Of a DNA stretch of 64,000 bases, positions 41,751-49,862 are shown piece after piece. Location: contig VGCZ01000005.1 in NCBI GenBank assembly GCA_016869975.1, positions 1 through 64,000 on the forward strand. The letters run 5' to 3'. A program made the position numbers and the translations under genes. A model generated the notes under the pieces. The model did not search any database. It had not been told where the DNA came from and saw only the letters and a program-made list of their open reading frames with translations. The DNA comes from Alphaproteobacteria bacterium (GTDB lineage: Bacteria > Pseudomonadota > Alphaproteobacteria > Reyranellales > Reyranellaceae). Position 1 is the first letter of the stretch. Each line of letters begins with the position of its first letter.

Positions 41751-42680
41751 TCAACTCAGCCCCGCAAGCACCTCGCGGTTGGCCCGGACGTAGCCCGGCG
41801 TCACTACCTGCATGTGCGCGCGCAACGCCTGGTGCGCGTCGGGCAGGCGGTGGAAGGGGATGTTTGGTAGTAGATGATGCTCGGCGTGGAACGGCATGTT
41901 CCACATGATCAGCCGCACCAGGGGGTTGGTCAGGGTCGTGCGGGTGTTGGTGAAGCCGTTGTCGTCGTGCGTGCAGCCATTGTGCTCGACCACGAGATAC
42001 GCACGCAGCAGCGGCGCACCGAAGAACGCGGGGATGATCCAGCAGGTGACGGCGATCCAGCTGCCCGTGGCGACGCTGGTCGCGGCGATGGCGGCATAGA
42101 ACAGCGCTTGCAGGCGCGCCGAGCGCACGATCTCCGGCCAGGCCGAGGGATGGATGAAATCGAGGCCCGCGACCTTGCCAAAGGGGAAACGCGCGATCTG
42201 ATAGACCCGCGTCGCCCAGAACGGGATGGCCGAGATCCGCCAGAGGTAGTCGCCAATCGTCTTCGGCTCGGGCTGCGCGATCAGCTCGGGATCGCGCGCC
42301 GGATCCTGGGTGTAGCGGTGATGGGCGAGATGGAAATGGCGGTAGTAGGTGCCGATGTTGAAGATCGCCGCCGCCGACAGGAAGGCCGCGACGTCGTTGA
42401 GCCAGCGGCTCTTGAACGCCGTGTAGTGCGCGCTCTCGTGCATCGGCGCGAACAGCGCCATCACCAGCATGCCTTGCAGCAGCCAGGCCGGCGCCAGCCA
42501 CCATGTGCCCCAGGCGAGGTGGATCAGCCAGCCACCGGCCGCCAGCAGCGCGACATGGATCGTCCAGCGCAGCAGGCCGGCCGCGTCGGAACGCCGGTAC
42601 AGAGCCTTCAGCGTCTCGGTCGGCAGCACGCGCATCTGCCTGGCGCGTTCACCGGTTGCTCTATAGCTCACGTCGCTCAT
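41751..42680 (-). CDS. Membrane fatty acid desaturase family protein
   Basis: A 309-residue diiron membrane enzyme of the FA_desaturase family. The three His boxes are visible: His81-x3-His85 in PMHESAHYTAF, His117-x2-His120-His121 in HFHLAHHRYTQDP, and the late HAEHHLLPNIPFHRLP near residue 270. Four hydrophobic segments are placed as expected. The family desaturates or hydroxylates acyl lipids, carotenoids or alkanes. The start at 42680 is supported by MSDVSYRATGERARQ directly before the conserved part. Its exact substrate is unknown. It lies 26 bases downstream of the PPOX gene, likely in the same transcript. Confidence 0.9.
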   Translation of the reverse strand: MSDVSYRATGERARQMRVLPTETLKALYRRSDAAGLLRWTIHVALLAAGGWLIHLAWGTWWLAPAWLLQGMLVMALFAPMHESAHYTAFKSRWLNDVAAFLSAAAIFNIGTYYRHFHLAHHRYTQDPARDPELIAQPEPKTIGDYLWRISAIPFWATRVYQIARFPFGKVAGLDFIHPSAWPEIVRSARLQALFYAAIAATSVATGSWIAVTCWIIPAFFGAPLLRAYLVVEHNGCTHDDNGFTNTRTTLTNPLVRLIMWNMPFHAEHHLLPNIPFHRLPDAHQALRAHMQVVTPGYVRANREVLAGLS

Positions 42681-42706
42681 GACGCCCGGCGATGCAAATG
42701 CCGGGC

Positions 42707-43372
42707 CTACTTGATCGGTTCCCAGAGCCCGTCGCGATAAGCGCGCGCGGAGCGCTCCTCGGCGGCGTCGCGTGTTGGCTGATCGAGGCCGACCTGGTCG
42801 CCGATCATGCAGATCAGCGTGGGGAAAACCTTGCGATCGATCCGCGCGGCGGGATCCCACAGCTTGGAACGCATGAAGGCCTTTGGGCAATGCATGTAGG
42901 CCTGACGCACCTCGACGACGATCGCCGAGCGCGGCGGCTTGCCTTGCACCGCCATCGACGCCAGCAGTTCCGGATCGGTGCTCAGCCGTGCCACGCCGTT
43001 GACCCGCGTGGTCTCGTTCATACCGGGGATCATGAACAAGAGGCCGATATTGGGGTTGACCAGCAGGTTGCGCAGCGTGTCCAGCCGGTTGTTGCCCGGC
43101 CGGTCGGCGAAGGCGATGGTCTTCTCGTCGAGCACCTTGAACGAACCCGGCGGGTCGCCACGCGGCGTGACGTCCTGGCGGCCCTCCGCGTCGGCCGTGG
43201 AGACGGCGCAGAACGGCGACATCTCGATGAAGCGCTTCATGTGCGCGTCGATGCGGCCGATATCCTTCTTCGCCGCTACCGGGGAGACCTGGCCGTAGCC
43301 TTCGACCAGGGCGCGCGCGGCGGCGTCGTCGAGCAGGGCGGGGCGCGCGCTGGGCGCAAGGCTGTCGGGCAT
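42707..43372 (-). CDS. PPOX-class FMN-dependent flavoprotein
   Basis: A 221-residue protein of the pyridoxamine 5'-phosphate oxidase-like split-barrel group. The flavin-binding core is SPFCAVSTADAEGRQDVTPRGDPPG near residue 52, then TIAFADRPGNNRLDTLRNLLVNPNIGLLFMIPG and the later RQAYMHCPKAFMRSKLWDP. These fit the MSMEG_1061-like subfamily, whose members may bind F420 or FMN and reduce small quinones or nitro compounds. It is the first gene of a likely transcript with the desaturase gene (26 bases apart). The substrate cannot be assigned. Confidence 0.85.
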   Translation of the reverse strand: MPDSLAPSARPALLDDAAARALVEGYGQVSPVAAKKDIGRIDAHMKRFIEMSPFCAVSTADAEGRQDVTPRGDPPGSFKVLDEKTIAFADRPGNNRLDTLRNLLVNPNIGLLFMIPGMNETTRVNGVARLSTDPELLASMAVQGKPPRSAIVVEVRQAYMHCPKAFMRSKLWDPAARIDRKVFPTLICMIGDQVGLDQPTRDAAEERSARAYRDGLWEPIK

Positions 43373-43482
43373 CGTGGGCTCCGCGGCGGGAAAGGCGGCA
43401 TCCTATCGCCTTTACCCGTTCCGACCTATCGAGAATCGCCTACACTGGCCGGGCAAAGCGAATGCACAGGAGGAAACGACAG

Positions 43483-44472
43483 ATGATCAGGACGAACAGG
43501 CGCGCGCTGATGCGCATGATGGCCGGCGGCACGGCGGTGCTGGCGAGTCCGGGCATCCTACGCGCCCAGGCGTCGTGGCCCGCCAAGCCGATCACCATCG
43601 TCGTCAATTTCGCCCCGGGCGGCCTGACCGACGGCATCGCCCGCGTCTTCGGCAACGAGGTGATGAAGAAGACCGGCCAGCAGGTGATCATCGACAACAA
43701 GCCCGGCGCCGGCGGCAATATCGGCGCCGGCATGGTCGCGCGCGCGCCGGCCGACGGCCACACCTTCCTGCATACGGTGTCGGGCACGATCGTGCAGAAC
43801 CGCGTGCTCTACGATCAGCTGGGCTTCGACCCCGACAAGGATTTCGTGCCGGTCTCCGCCACGTCCTCGGGCGAGCTGCCGATCGCCGTGCACAAGTCGG
43901 TTCCCGCCAGCAACATCAAGGAGCTGATCGAGTACGCCAAGACCAACCGCGTGAGCTTCGGCTCCTGGGCGCCTGGCTCGGCCGCCCATATCGTCTGCAC
44001 CAAGCTCAACGAGATCTACGGCGTGAAGATGGAGATCGTCCACTACCGCGGCGAGGGGCCGATGTGGATCGACATGGGCTCGGGCTCGCTGCAAGCGGCG
44101 ATGGGCAGCTACCAGGCGCTGCAGCCGCTGCTGGCCAAGGGCGACATCAAGGTCATCGCCTTGCCGGCCCGGCGCCGCAATCCCAAATTCCCCGACCTGC
44201 CCACGATGACCGAGCAGGGCTATACCCACATGGCATTCAGCCTGTTCGGCTGGCTGGGTCTGTTCGCGCCGGCGGGCACCTCGATGGATATCGTCAAGAA
44301 GATGTCGGCGATGTGGGTCGAGGCCGCCGACTCCGAGGGCGGCCGCAAGATGTACGAGAGCTTCGGCCTGCACGAGAAGCCGCTGAATCACGAGGAGATG
44401 GCCAAGGACCTCGAGGTCCTGAAGGGACGCATGATCCCGCTGGTCAAGGAACTCGGCGTCAAGCTGGGCTGA
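43483..44472 (+). CDS. Tripartite tricarboxylate transporter (Bug family) periplasmic binding protein
   Basis: A second Bug-type solute-binding protein, 329 residues. The ATG at 43483 follows AGGAGG by nine bases and starts a Tat-like signal peptide (TNRRALMRMMAGGTAVLASPG, cleaved near RAQA). The mature part shows ITIVVNFAPGGLTDGIARVFG and VIIDNKPGAGGNIGAG, the family ligand loops. As with the copy at 6382 there are no TctA/TctB genes beside it. The two proteins differ widely in sequence, so this is not a recent duplication. The ligand is unknown. Confidence 0.9.
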   Translation: MIRTNRRALMRMMAGGTAVLASPGILRAQASWPAKPITIVVNFAPGGLTDGIARVFGNEVMKKTGQQVIIDNKPGAGGNIGAGMVARAPADGHTFLHTVSGTIVQNRVLYDQLGFDPDKDFVPVSATSSGELPIAVHKSVPASNIKELIEYAKTNRVSFGSWAPGSAAHIVCTKLNEIYGVKMEIVHYRGEGPMWIDMGSGSLQAAMGSYQALQPLLAKGDIKVIALPARRRNPKFPDLPTMTEQGYTHMAFSLFGWLGLFAPAGTSMDIVKKMSAMWVEAADSEGGRKMYESFGLHEKPLNHEEMAKDLEVLKGRMIPLVKELGVKLG

Positions 44473-44493
44473 CGAAATGGGCCATCGGTATTC

Positions 44494-44520
44494 TACCTTC
44501 CCCCCTTCCGGGGGAAGGTA
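44494..44520. terminator. Bidirectional hairpin after Bug gene and ccm operon
   Basis: Perfect 11-base stem: TACCTTCCCCC (44494-44504) and GGGGGAAGGTA (44510-44520) around a C-TTCC loop. It lies between the stops of the convergent Bug and ccmI genes. The TACCTTCC / GGAAGGTA ends recur in the element at 49083, so it may be a small repeat family used as terminator. Confidence 0.7.
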
Positions 44521-44548
44521 GTGCTCGACGGCTCTTGGGACGCTTTGA

Positions 44549-45949
44549 CTACTTCTTCTCCTCCAGAGCCTGGATCCGTCGCTCGACCGCCGCGCGCGCC
44601 GGTGCGCTCGCGGGCATCATGTCGCGCAGCTTGCGCAGGCGACTGATCGCGCCGTCGCGGTCGCCCGCTCTCTCCGCCGCCTCGGCGAGATAGAACAGCG
44701 CCAATCCGCTGTTCGGGTTGGCCTTCTCCAGCCGGCGCAACACCACCAGTGTTGGCTCGGGCAGCTCTGTCGTCGGGCCGGCGCCGCGCAGCAGCGCCTC
44801 GGCCCAGGTCGCCAGGATCTCCGGATCGTCGGGCTTCAGGCGATCGGCCTGCTTCCACGCCTCCGCTGCGCCGGCGTGGTCGTTGAGCACGCCGCGCGCG
44901 CGACCCAGGCGGCGCCAGCCGTCGAGATCGTCGGGCGAGTCTTTCAGCCGGTCGGCCAGGCGATCGACCATGCCCTTGATCGCCGCTTCGCGCTCCTGTG
45001 GCGAGAGCTTCTCCATGCGCGCGATGTCGTCGGCGCCCGGCTGCGGCATCGCCGGATCGGCCGTCTTCGGCGCCTTGCGGTCGGGGCGGATGGTCTTGGG
45101 ATCGATGCCGGCCTGCTTGGACACGCGCTCGATCTCGGCCGCCAGGGTGGCGAGCCACGGCGCGTCGGCGGGCGAATCGGCTTCGAGATCGAGCCAGCGC
45201 GCGAGCGCGGCCTTGGCGTCGCCGGCCTGCAGCTCGGCCAGCCCGATGTAGTAGCGCGGGCCGGCGAGCTTGGGGTCCTTGGTCAGCGCCCGCTCGAACA
45301 GCGCCCGCGCCGCCGGCGTGACGCTGCCCTGCGCCTCGAAGGTCAGCGCCTCGGCCAGCGCCATCAGCACCTCGACATTGTCGGGCGCGAGCCGCTCGGC
45401 CTCGCGCAACGCGGCCGCCGCCTCGCTCGACTGGCCAACACCCAGCCGCAACCGGCCCAGCGCCAGCCAGGCCGCGACGTCCTTGGGATCGCTCTCCAGC
45501 CGCTGCCGCAGCTGCTCCAGCGCGGCGCGCACGCGCGCCTCTGTGTCGCCGGTCATCACGGGCGTCGGCCTGACGCGCGACGCCAGCGGTTGCGCCGGCA
45601 GTTGCGGATTGCCGATCTCGACATAGAGACCCAGCGCCAGCAGCGGCAGGCCCACGCCGATGATCGCCGGCAGGAAGCGGCGCGGCTTGATCTCGGCGAT
45701 GCGCGCGGCGGCGCCTTCGGCGTCGGCGGCGAGGATGCGGCGCTCGATCTCGATGCGCGCGGCCTTCTCGGCATCGGCGCCGATCGCGCCCGAGGCGGCC
45801 TCGCGCTTCAGCTCCGCGAGCTGGTCCTTGTAGATTGCCAGGTCGTGCGCCGCGCGCGATTCGACGCGGTAGCGCCGACGCAGCAGCGGCGTCAGCAGCG
45901 CCAGCAGCGCAAAGGCGGTGAGCAGGGCGAGCGATAGCGGCAGGATCAT
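44549..45949 (-). CDS. ccmI: Cytochrome c maturation protein CcmI (heme-lyase subunit)
   Basis: Apocytochrome c chaperone of the heme ligation complex; 466 residues. It begins with two membrane helices (LSLALLTAFALLALLTPLL at the start and FLPAIIGVGLPLLALGLYV near residue 95) with a leucine/charged cytoplasmic loop between them (YKDQLAELKREAASGAI). The periplasmic part from about residue 120 consists of TPR repeats (for example DVAAWLALGRLRLGVGQSSEAAAAL near residue 155), which hold the C-terminal helix of apocytochrome c. It is the last gene of the ccm operon, its ATG overlapping the stop of ccmH by four bases, and ends at a hairpin. Confidence 0.92.
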   Translation of the reverse strand: MILPLSLALLTAFALLALLTPLLRRRYRVESRAAHDLAIYKDQLAELKREAASGAIGADAEKAARIEIERRILAADAEGAAARIAEIKPRRFLPAIIGVGLPLLALGLYVEIGNPQLPAQPLASRVRPTPVMTGDTEARVRAALEQLRQRLESDPKDVAAWLALGRLRLGVGQSSEAAAALREAERLAPDNVEVLMALAEALTFEAQGSVTPAARALFERALTKDPKLAGPRYYIGLAELQAGDAKAALARWLDLEADSPADAPWLATLAAEIERVSKQAGIDPKTIRPDRKAPKTADPAMPQPGADDIARMEKLSPQEREAAIKGMVDRLADRLKDSPDDLDGWRRLGRARGVLNDHAGAAEAWKQADRLKPDDPEILATWAEALLRGAGPTTELPEPTLVVLRRLEKANPNSGLALFYLAEAAERAGDRDGAISRLRKLRDMMPASAPARAAVERRIQALEEKK

Positions 45950-46416
45950 CGCCGTCCAGCCTCGTCGTCGCGCAGCAGCGCGTCGAGACGCCGGCGCTCG
46001 GCGGCCGAGAGGTCGACCGGCGGGGCCTTGACCTGCGCGGCGCGCCGCTTGGCGCCGCGGTAGAGCAGCCGCGCGGCCAGCAGCAGCAGCAGCGGTCCGC
46101 CTAGCCACAATAGCCAGGTGCGCGGATCAAAAGGTGGGCGCAGCAGCACGTAGTCGCCGTAGCGCGCGCGCAGGAAGGCCACGACGGCGGCGTCGCTGTC
46201 GCCCTTGGTCAGGCGATCGCGGATGGCGCGGCGCATGTCGCGCGCGATCTCGGCGTTGGAATCGTCGATCGACTGGTTCTGGCAGACGACGCAGCGGATC
46301 TCCGCCGAGATCGCGCGCGCCCGCAGCTCCAGCGCCTTGTCGGCCAACACCTCGTCCGGCTCGACGGCGAAGGCGGGTGCCGCGAGCAGGGCGAGGAGAA
46401 GGAGAATCAGCGTCAT
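45946..46416 (-). CDS. ccmH: Cytochrome c maturation protein CcmH
   Basis: Membrane-anchored thiol-disulfide protein of 156 residues that reduces or holds apocytochrome c for heme attachment. A signal peptide (TLILLLLALLAAPAFA) is followed by the redox motif RCVVCQNQSI with Cys42 and Cys45, typical for CcmH/CycL. One membrane helix lies at WLLWLGGPLLLLLAARLLY near residue 115. The start ATG (46414-46416) lies inside one arm of a dispersed repeat, which also supplies CAGG just before it as the only ribosome-binding match. It overlaps ccmI by four bases. Confidence 0.94.
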   Translation of the reverse strand: MTLILLLLALLAAPAFAVEPDEVLADKALELRARAISAEIRCVVCQNQSIDDSNAEIARDMRRAIRDRLTKGDSDAAVVAFLRARYGDYVLLRPPFDPRTWLLWLGGPLLLLLAARLLYRGAKRRAAQVKAPPVDLSAAERRRLDALLRDDEAGRR

Positions 46417-46504
46417 CCTGAGCGCAGCGAAGGACCTTGCGGTATTGTGGCCAGACGCGTGTGGTCGCCCCACCGCGAGGTCCTTCGCTGCGCTCAGGAC
46501 GACA
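46412..46504. repeat. Palindromic dispersed repeat, family 1, inside the ccm operon
   Basis: Arms at 46412-46443 and 46473-46504 pair at 30 of 32 positions and carry the core CTGAGCGCAGCGAAGGA. The 29-base centre includes CAGACGCGTGTGGTCG. It fills the ccmG-ccmH gap and its left arm includes the ccmH start codon, so it shapes translation of ccmH. Nearest relatives in the window are at 15491, 29000 and 62970. Confidence 0.88.
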
Positions 46505-46511
46505 CCGAGCG

Positions 46512-47045
46512 TCACTTCGCCAGCTCCTTCACCAGCGCGCGGATGCGCTGGGCGTCGTCGGGCGTGAGCGGGCGGCGCAGGTGCAGGCGCACGACGCCTG
46601 ATTTGTCGATAACGAAGGTCTCGGGCACGCCGCTCAGGCCGAACTCGACGCCGGCCTTGCCGTCGGCGTCGACGCCGATGCGCTCGTAGGGATCGCCCAG
46701 CCGCGCCAGCCACGGCTTGGCATCCTCCGGCTTGTTCTTGTAGTTCACGCCTTGCACGCGCAGGCCATCGCGCGCCATGCGTACCAGCAGGGGATGCTCG
46801 ACCTGGCAAGGCGCGCACCACGAGGCGAAGAAGTTGACGACGCTGACCTGACCTTTCCAGTCGGCCGCCGTCAGCCGCTTTCCGCCCTCGTGCAGCGGCG
46901 CCAGGTCGATCGCCGGCGCCGTCTTGCCGACCAGCGGCGAGCCGATGTCGTCGGGGCTGCGCCCGGCGAGCAGCGCGTAGCCGAAGAATCCGCCCAGCAA
47001 CAGCGCCATCAGCAGGGGCAGCGCGAACAGCCAGCGATTGGACAC
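46512..47045 (-). CDS. ccmG: Thiol-disulfide oxidoreductase CcmG (DsbE)
   Basis: Membrane-anchored thioredoxin-like protein of 177 residues that keeps apocytochrome c (or CcmH) reduced in the periplasm. The start is a GTG at 47045, five bases after the ccmF stop, giving MSNRWLFALPLLMALLLGG as the membrane anchor. The redox motif WCAPC (Cys77, Cys80) is within VVNFFASWCAPCQVEHPLL, and the acidic GVPETFVIDKSGVV near residue 140 contains the cis-Pro loop of the DsbE family. It lies between ccmF and ccmH. Confidence 0.95.
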   Translation of the reverse strand: MSNRWLFALPLLMALLLGGFFGYALLAGRSPDDIGSPLVGKTAPAIDLAPLHEGGKRLTAADWKGQVSVVNFFASWCAPCQVEHPLLVRMARDGLRVQGVNYKNKPEDAKPWLARLGDPYERIGVDADGKAGVEFGLSGVPETFVIDKSGVVRLHLRRPLTPDDAQRIRALVKELAK

Positions 47046-47050
47046 GAGCG

Positions 47051-49030
47051 CTACTCCGCCGGCTGCGCCGCAGGACGGCGCGCGCGCAACGGCGCGCCAA
47101 CGCGCAGACGGCGGTCGGTCAGCGACACGAAGCCGCCCAGGGCGCAGAACGCCGCGCCCAGCCAGATCCACGGCGCCAGCGGGTTGTGGTAGAGGCGCAC
47201 CGTCCAGCCGCCCTTGCCGTCGCTCTCGCCCAAGGTGGCGTAGATGTCGGCCAGCAACGTGGTCTTGATCGCCGCCTCGGTGGTCTGCCGGCGCGTGGTC
47301 TTGAAAATGCGCCGCTCCGGCTCGAGCACGGCGGCGACCTGGCCATCACGTTTGAAGGTGATCCGGCCGCGCTCGGCGACGAAGTTGGGGCCGTCGATCT
47401 CGCGCGGCGTTTCCATCGACACCTCGAAGCCGGCATGACGCAGCGTGTCGCCCGGCTTGAGCAAGGCGATGGTCTCGACCTGCCACACCGAGACGCCGAT
47501 GATGCCGGCCGTGCAGATGCCAAGCGAGGCGTGGGCGATAGTCATGCCGATCGAGGCGCGCGGCAGGCCAACGAGGCGCCGCAGCGAATCGCCGACGGGG
47601 ATCTCGAACAGCTTGATGCGGCGCGCCAGCTCGTAGATCGCGCCGAGGATCAACCAGGCCGACAGCCCGCAGCCGATCGCCGCCAGCGTGACGTGGCGCT
47701 GGGCGACGAAGCTGATCAGCACGCCGACGGCGATCGCGACGGCGCCGACGGCGGCGAGCTGACGCGACGCGCCGAGGATGTCGCCGCGCTTCCACGCCAG
47801 CAGCGGCCCGAAGACGACGGCGGCGAGCAGCGGGAAGGAGAGCGGAATGAAGGTCGCGGCGTAGAAGGGTGGGCCGACCGAGACCTTGTCGCCGCCCAGC
47901 GCGTCGAGCAGCAGCGGATAGAGCGTGCCGAGGAAGACGACGACGGTCAGCACCGCCAGCAGCAGGTTGTTGAAGATCAGCCCGCCCTCGCGGCTGATCG
48001 GCGCGAACAGACCGCCGCCCGCCAGCTTCGGCGCGCGCCAGGCGTAGAGCGTGAGCCCGCCGCCGGCGACCAGCACGATGAAGCCCAGGATATAGAGGCC
48101 GCGCGCCGGATCCTGCGCGAAGGCGTGCACCGAGGTCAGCACGCCGGAGCGGACCAGGAAGGTGCCGAGCAGCGCCAGCGAGAAAGCGAGGATCGCCAGC
48201 AGCACCGTCCAGCTCTTCAGCGCGTCGCGTTTCTCGGTGACGATGGCCGAATGCAGCAGCGCGGTCGCCAGCAGCCAGGGCATCAGCGAGGCGTTCTCGA
48301 CCGGATCCCAGAACCAGAAGCCGCCCCAGCCCAGCTCGTAGTAGGCCCACCAGCTACCCAGCGCGATGCCCAACGTGAGGAAGCACCACGCCGCCAAGGT
48401 CCAGGGCCGCACCCAGCGCGCCCACGCGGCATCGACGCGGCCTTCGATCAGGGCGGCGACGGCGAAGCTGAACGACACCGACAGCCCGACATAGCCGAGA
48501 TAGAGCAGGGGTGGATGGAAGGCGAGGCCGGGGTCTTGCAGGATCGGGTTGAGGTCGTTGCCATCGAACGGCGCCGGGTCGAGCCGATCGAAGGGGTTCG
48601 ACGTGAAGAGGATGAAGGCGTGGAAGCCCAGGCCGATCAGGCCCTGCACCGCCAGCACGCGCGCGCGCAGGGTGGTTGGCAGGTTGGCGCCAAAGGCAGC
48701 GACCGCGGCGCCGAACAGCGCCAGAATCAGCACCCACAGCAGCATCGAGCCTTCGTGGTTCCCCCACACGCCGGTGATCTTGTAGAGCAGCGGCTTGCTC
48801 GAATGACTGTTGGCCACGACGTTGAGCAGCGAGAAGTCGGAAACGACATAGGCCCAGGTCAGCGCCAGGAACGACAGCAGGGTCAAGGCCGCCTGCGCCA
48901 GCGCCGCCGTGCGCCCGAGCTCCATCAGGCCGGGATCGCCCTTGGCCGCGCCGGCCAGCGGCAACGTGCCCTGCGCCAGTGCCAAGACCATCGCCAGCAC
49001 CAGCGCGTAATGGCCAACCTCGGGGATCAT
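47051..49030 (-). CDS. ccmF: Cytochrome c heme lyase CcmF
   Basis: Large polytopic membrane protein of 659 residues, the heme-ligating subunit of the System I complex. About 14 membrane helices are visible. The tryptophan-rich heme-handling signature is WGGFWFWDPVENASLMPWL near residue 235, and other family segments are WGNHEGSMLLWVLILALFG near residue 90 and DPGLAFHPPLLYLGYVGLSVSF near residue 166. The C-terminal periplasmic part includes FVAERGRITFKRDGQ and YHNPLAPWIWLGAAFCALGGFVSL. It follows ccmE across 135 bases holding a palindromic repeat, and precedes ccmG by five bases. Confidence 0.97.
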   Translation of the reverse strand: MIPEVGHYALVLAMVLALAQGTLPLAGAAKGDPGLMELGRTAALAQAALTLLSFLALTWAYVVSDFSLLNVVANSHSSKPLLYKITGVWGNHEGSMLLWVLILALFGAAVAAFGANLPTTLRARVLAVQGLIGLGFHAFILFTSNPFDRLDPAPFDGNDLNPILQDPGLAFHPPLLYLGYVGLSVSFSFAVAALIEGRVDAAWARWVRPWTLAAWCFLTLGIALGSWWAYYELGWGGFWFWDPVENASLMPWLLATALLHSAIVTEKRDALKSWTVLLAILAFSLALLGTFLVRSGVLTSVHAFAQDPARGLYILGFIVLVAGGGLTLYAWRAPKLAGGGLFAPISREGGLIFNNLLLAVLTVVVFLGTLYPLLLDALGGDKVSVGPPFYAATFIPLSFPLLAAVVFGPLLAWKRGDILGASRQLAAVGAVAIAVGVLISFVAQRHVTLAAIGCGLSAWLILGAIYELARRIKLFEIPVGDSLRRLVGLPRASIGMTIAHASLGICTAGIIGVSVWQVETIALLKPGDTLRHAGFEVSMETPREIDGPNFVAERGRITFKRDGQVAAVLEPERRIFKTTRRQTTEAAIKTTLLADIYATLGESDGKGGWTVRLYHNPLAPWIWLGAAFCALGGFVSLTDRRLRVGAPLRARRPAAQPAE

Positions 49031-49082
49031 GGCCCGCCTACCTTCCCGCGAAGGGCAGGGCTATCGCCCATGAGCTCTCCTC

Positions 49083-49153
49083 TACCTTCCCCCGGAGGGG
49101 GAAAGTGGGGCGAAGCGCCGGATGGGCGCACCTTCCCCCTCCGATGGAAGGTA
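49083..49153. repeat. Palindromic element between ccmE and ccmF
   Basis: Outer arms TACCTTCC (49083-49090) and GGAAGGTA (49146-49153) are exact complements. Inner hairpins TTCCCCC/GGGGGAA (49087-49103) and ACCTTCC/GGAAGGT (49130-49152) are alternatives. It shares TACCTTCC-CCC with the hairpin at 44494. It interrupts the otherwise tight ccm operon and may tune message stability. Confidence 0.6.
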
Positions 49154-49165
49154 TGAGCGGCGGCG

Positions 49166-49612
49166 TCACTTCCCGGCGTCCTTCTTCCAGTGGCCGGCGT
49201 CCTTGAGCGCCTTGGCCACCTCGGGCGGCATGTAGGTCTCGTCGTGCTTGGCGAGGATCTCGCGCGCGAGGAAGACGCCGTCGGTGCCCAGCGTGCCTTC
49301 GGCGACCACGCCCTGGCCCTCGCGGAAGAGATCGGGCAGCTGGCCGCGATAGCTCACCTTCAGATTGGCGCGGGTGTCGGTGACGACGAAGGTCGTGGTC
49401 AATCCGTCGCTGCCTTTCTCCACGCTGCCCGGCGCGACCAGGCCGCCGACGCGCAGGCGCTGGGTCGGCGGCGGCTTCTTGTCGGCGATCTGCGTCGGCG
49501 AATGGAAGAAGACGAGATTGTCGTCGAGCGCCACCAGCACCAGCGTCACGGCCAGCGCGAACGCGCCCATCGAGCCCAGCAGCAGCCACAGGCGTTTGCG
49601 TTTGGGCTTCAC
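49166..49612 (-). CDS. ccmE: Periplasmic heme chaperone CcmE
   Basis: Membrane-anchored heme chaperone, 148 residues. The signal anchor is LWLLLGSMGAFALAVTLVLVAL. Heme is bound covalently in known CcmE by the His of the motif found here as AKHDETY (His123, with Tyr127 as axial ligand). The oligonucleotide-binding-fold segments VGGLVAPGSV and LPDLFREGQGVVAEG precede it. Its ATG overlaps the ccmD stop by four bases, and the stop is 135 bases before ccmF. Confidence 0.96.
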   Translation of the reverse strand: MKPKRKRLWLLLGSMGAFALAVTLVLVALDDNLVFFHSPTQIADKKPPPTQRLRVGGLVAPGSVEKGSDGLTTTFVVTDTRANLKVSYRGQLPDLFREGQGVVAEGTLGTDGVFLAREILAKHDETYMPPEVAKALKDAGHWKKDAGK

Positions 49613-49776
49613 GACTTCGCTCCACGTCGATCGAGGCCACGCGCGCGCAGTTCGCGGCGCACGCGCGCTCGGGCGAAGAGCGACATCAGGGTCACCCCGC
49701 CCAGCGCGATCAGCGCTGCGGCGTAGGCCGGCCAGACATAGGCGGCGTAGCCGCCCATCGCGAAAAAGCCGCTCAC
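49609..49776 (-). CDS. ccmD: Heme exporter accessory protein CcmD
   Basis: A very small membrane protein of 55 residues that helps release heme-loaded CcmE from the CcmABC complex. The start is a GTG at 49776 with CAGGAA upstream. The sequence shows the CcmD pattern FFAMGGYAAYVWPAYAAALI, one membrane helix, and a basic tail with RARVRRELRARGL. It overlaps the ccmE start by four bases. It lies 86 bases after ccmC, a position that fits only CcmD in this operon type. Confidence 0.9.
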   Translation of the reverse strand: MSGFFAMGGYAAYVWPAYAAALIALGGVTLMSLFARARVRRELRARGLDRRGAKS

Positions 49777-49862
49777 GGAGTTTCCTGCCTGTCCCTGGGG
49801 CGGCCGGAATATAGGGTGGCCGCCCGCCGATGTCGCGTGTGAGGCCGCCGCGACATACCCGC

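Noticed and set aside
47186-49156. A 656-codon plus-strand frame opposite ccmF
   Set aside because: It mirrors ccmF, which carries the WGGFWFWDPVEN signature; no independent evidence for a gene.
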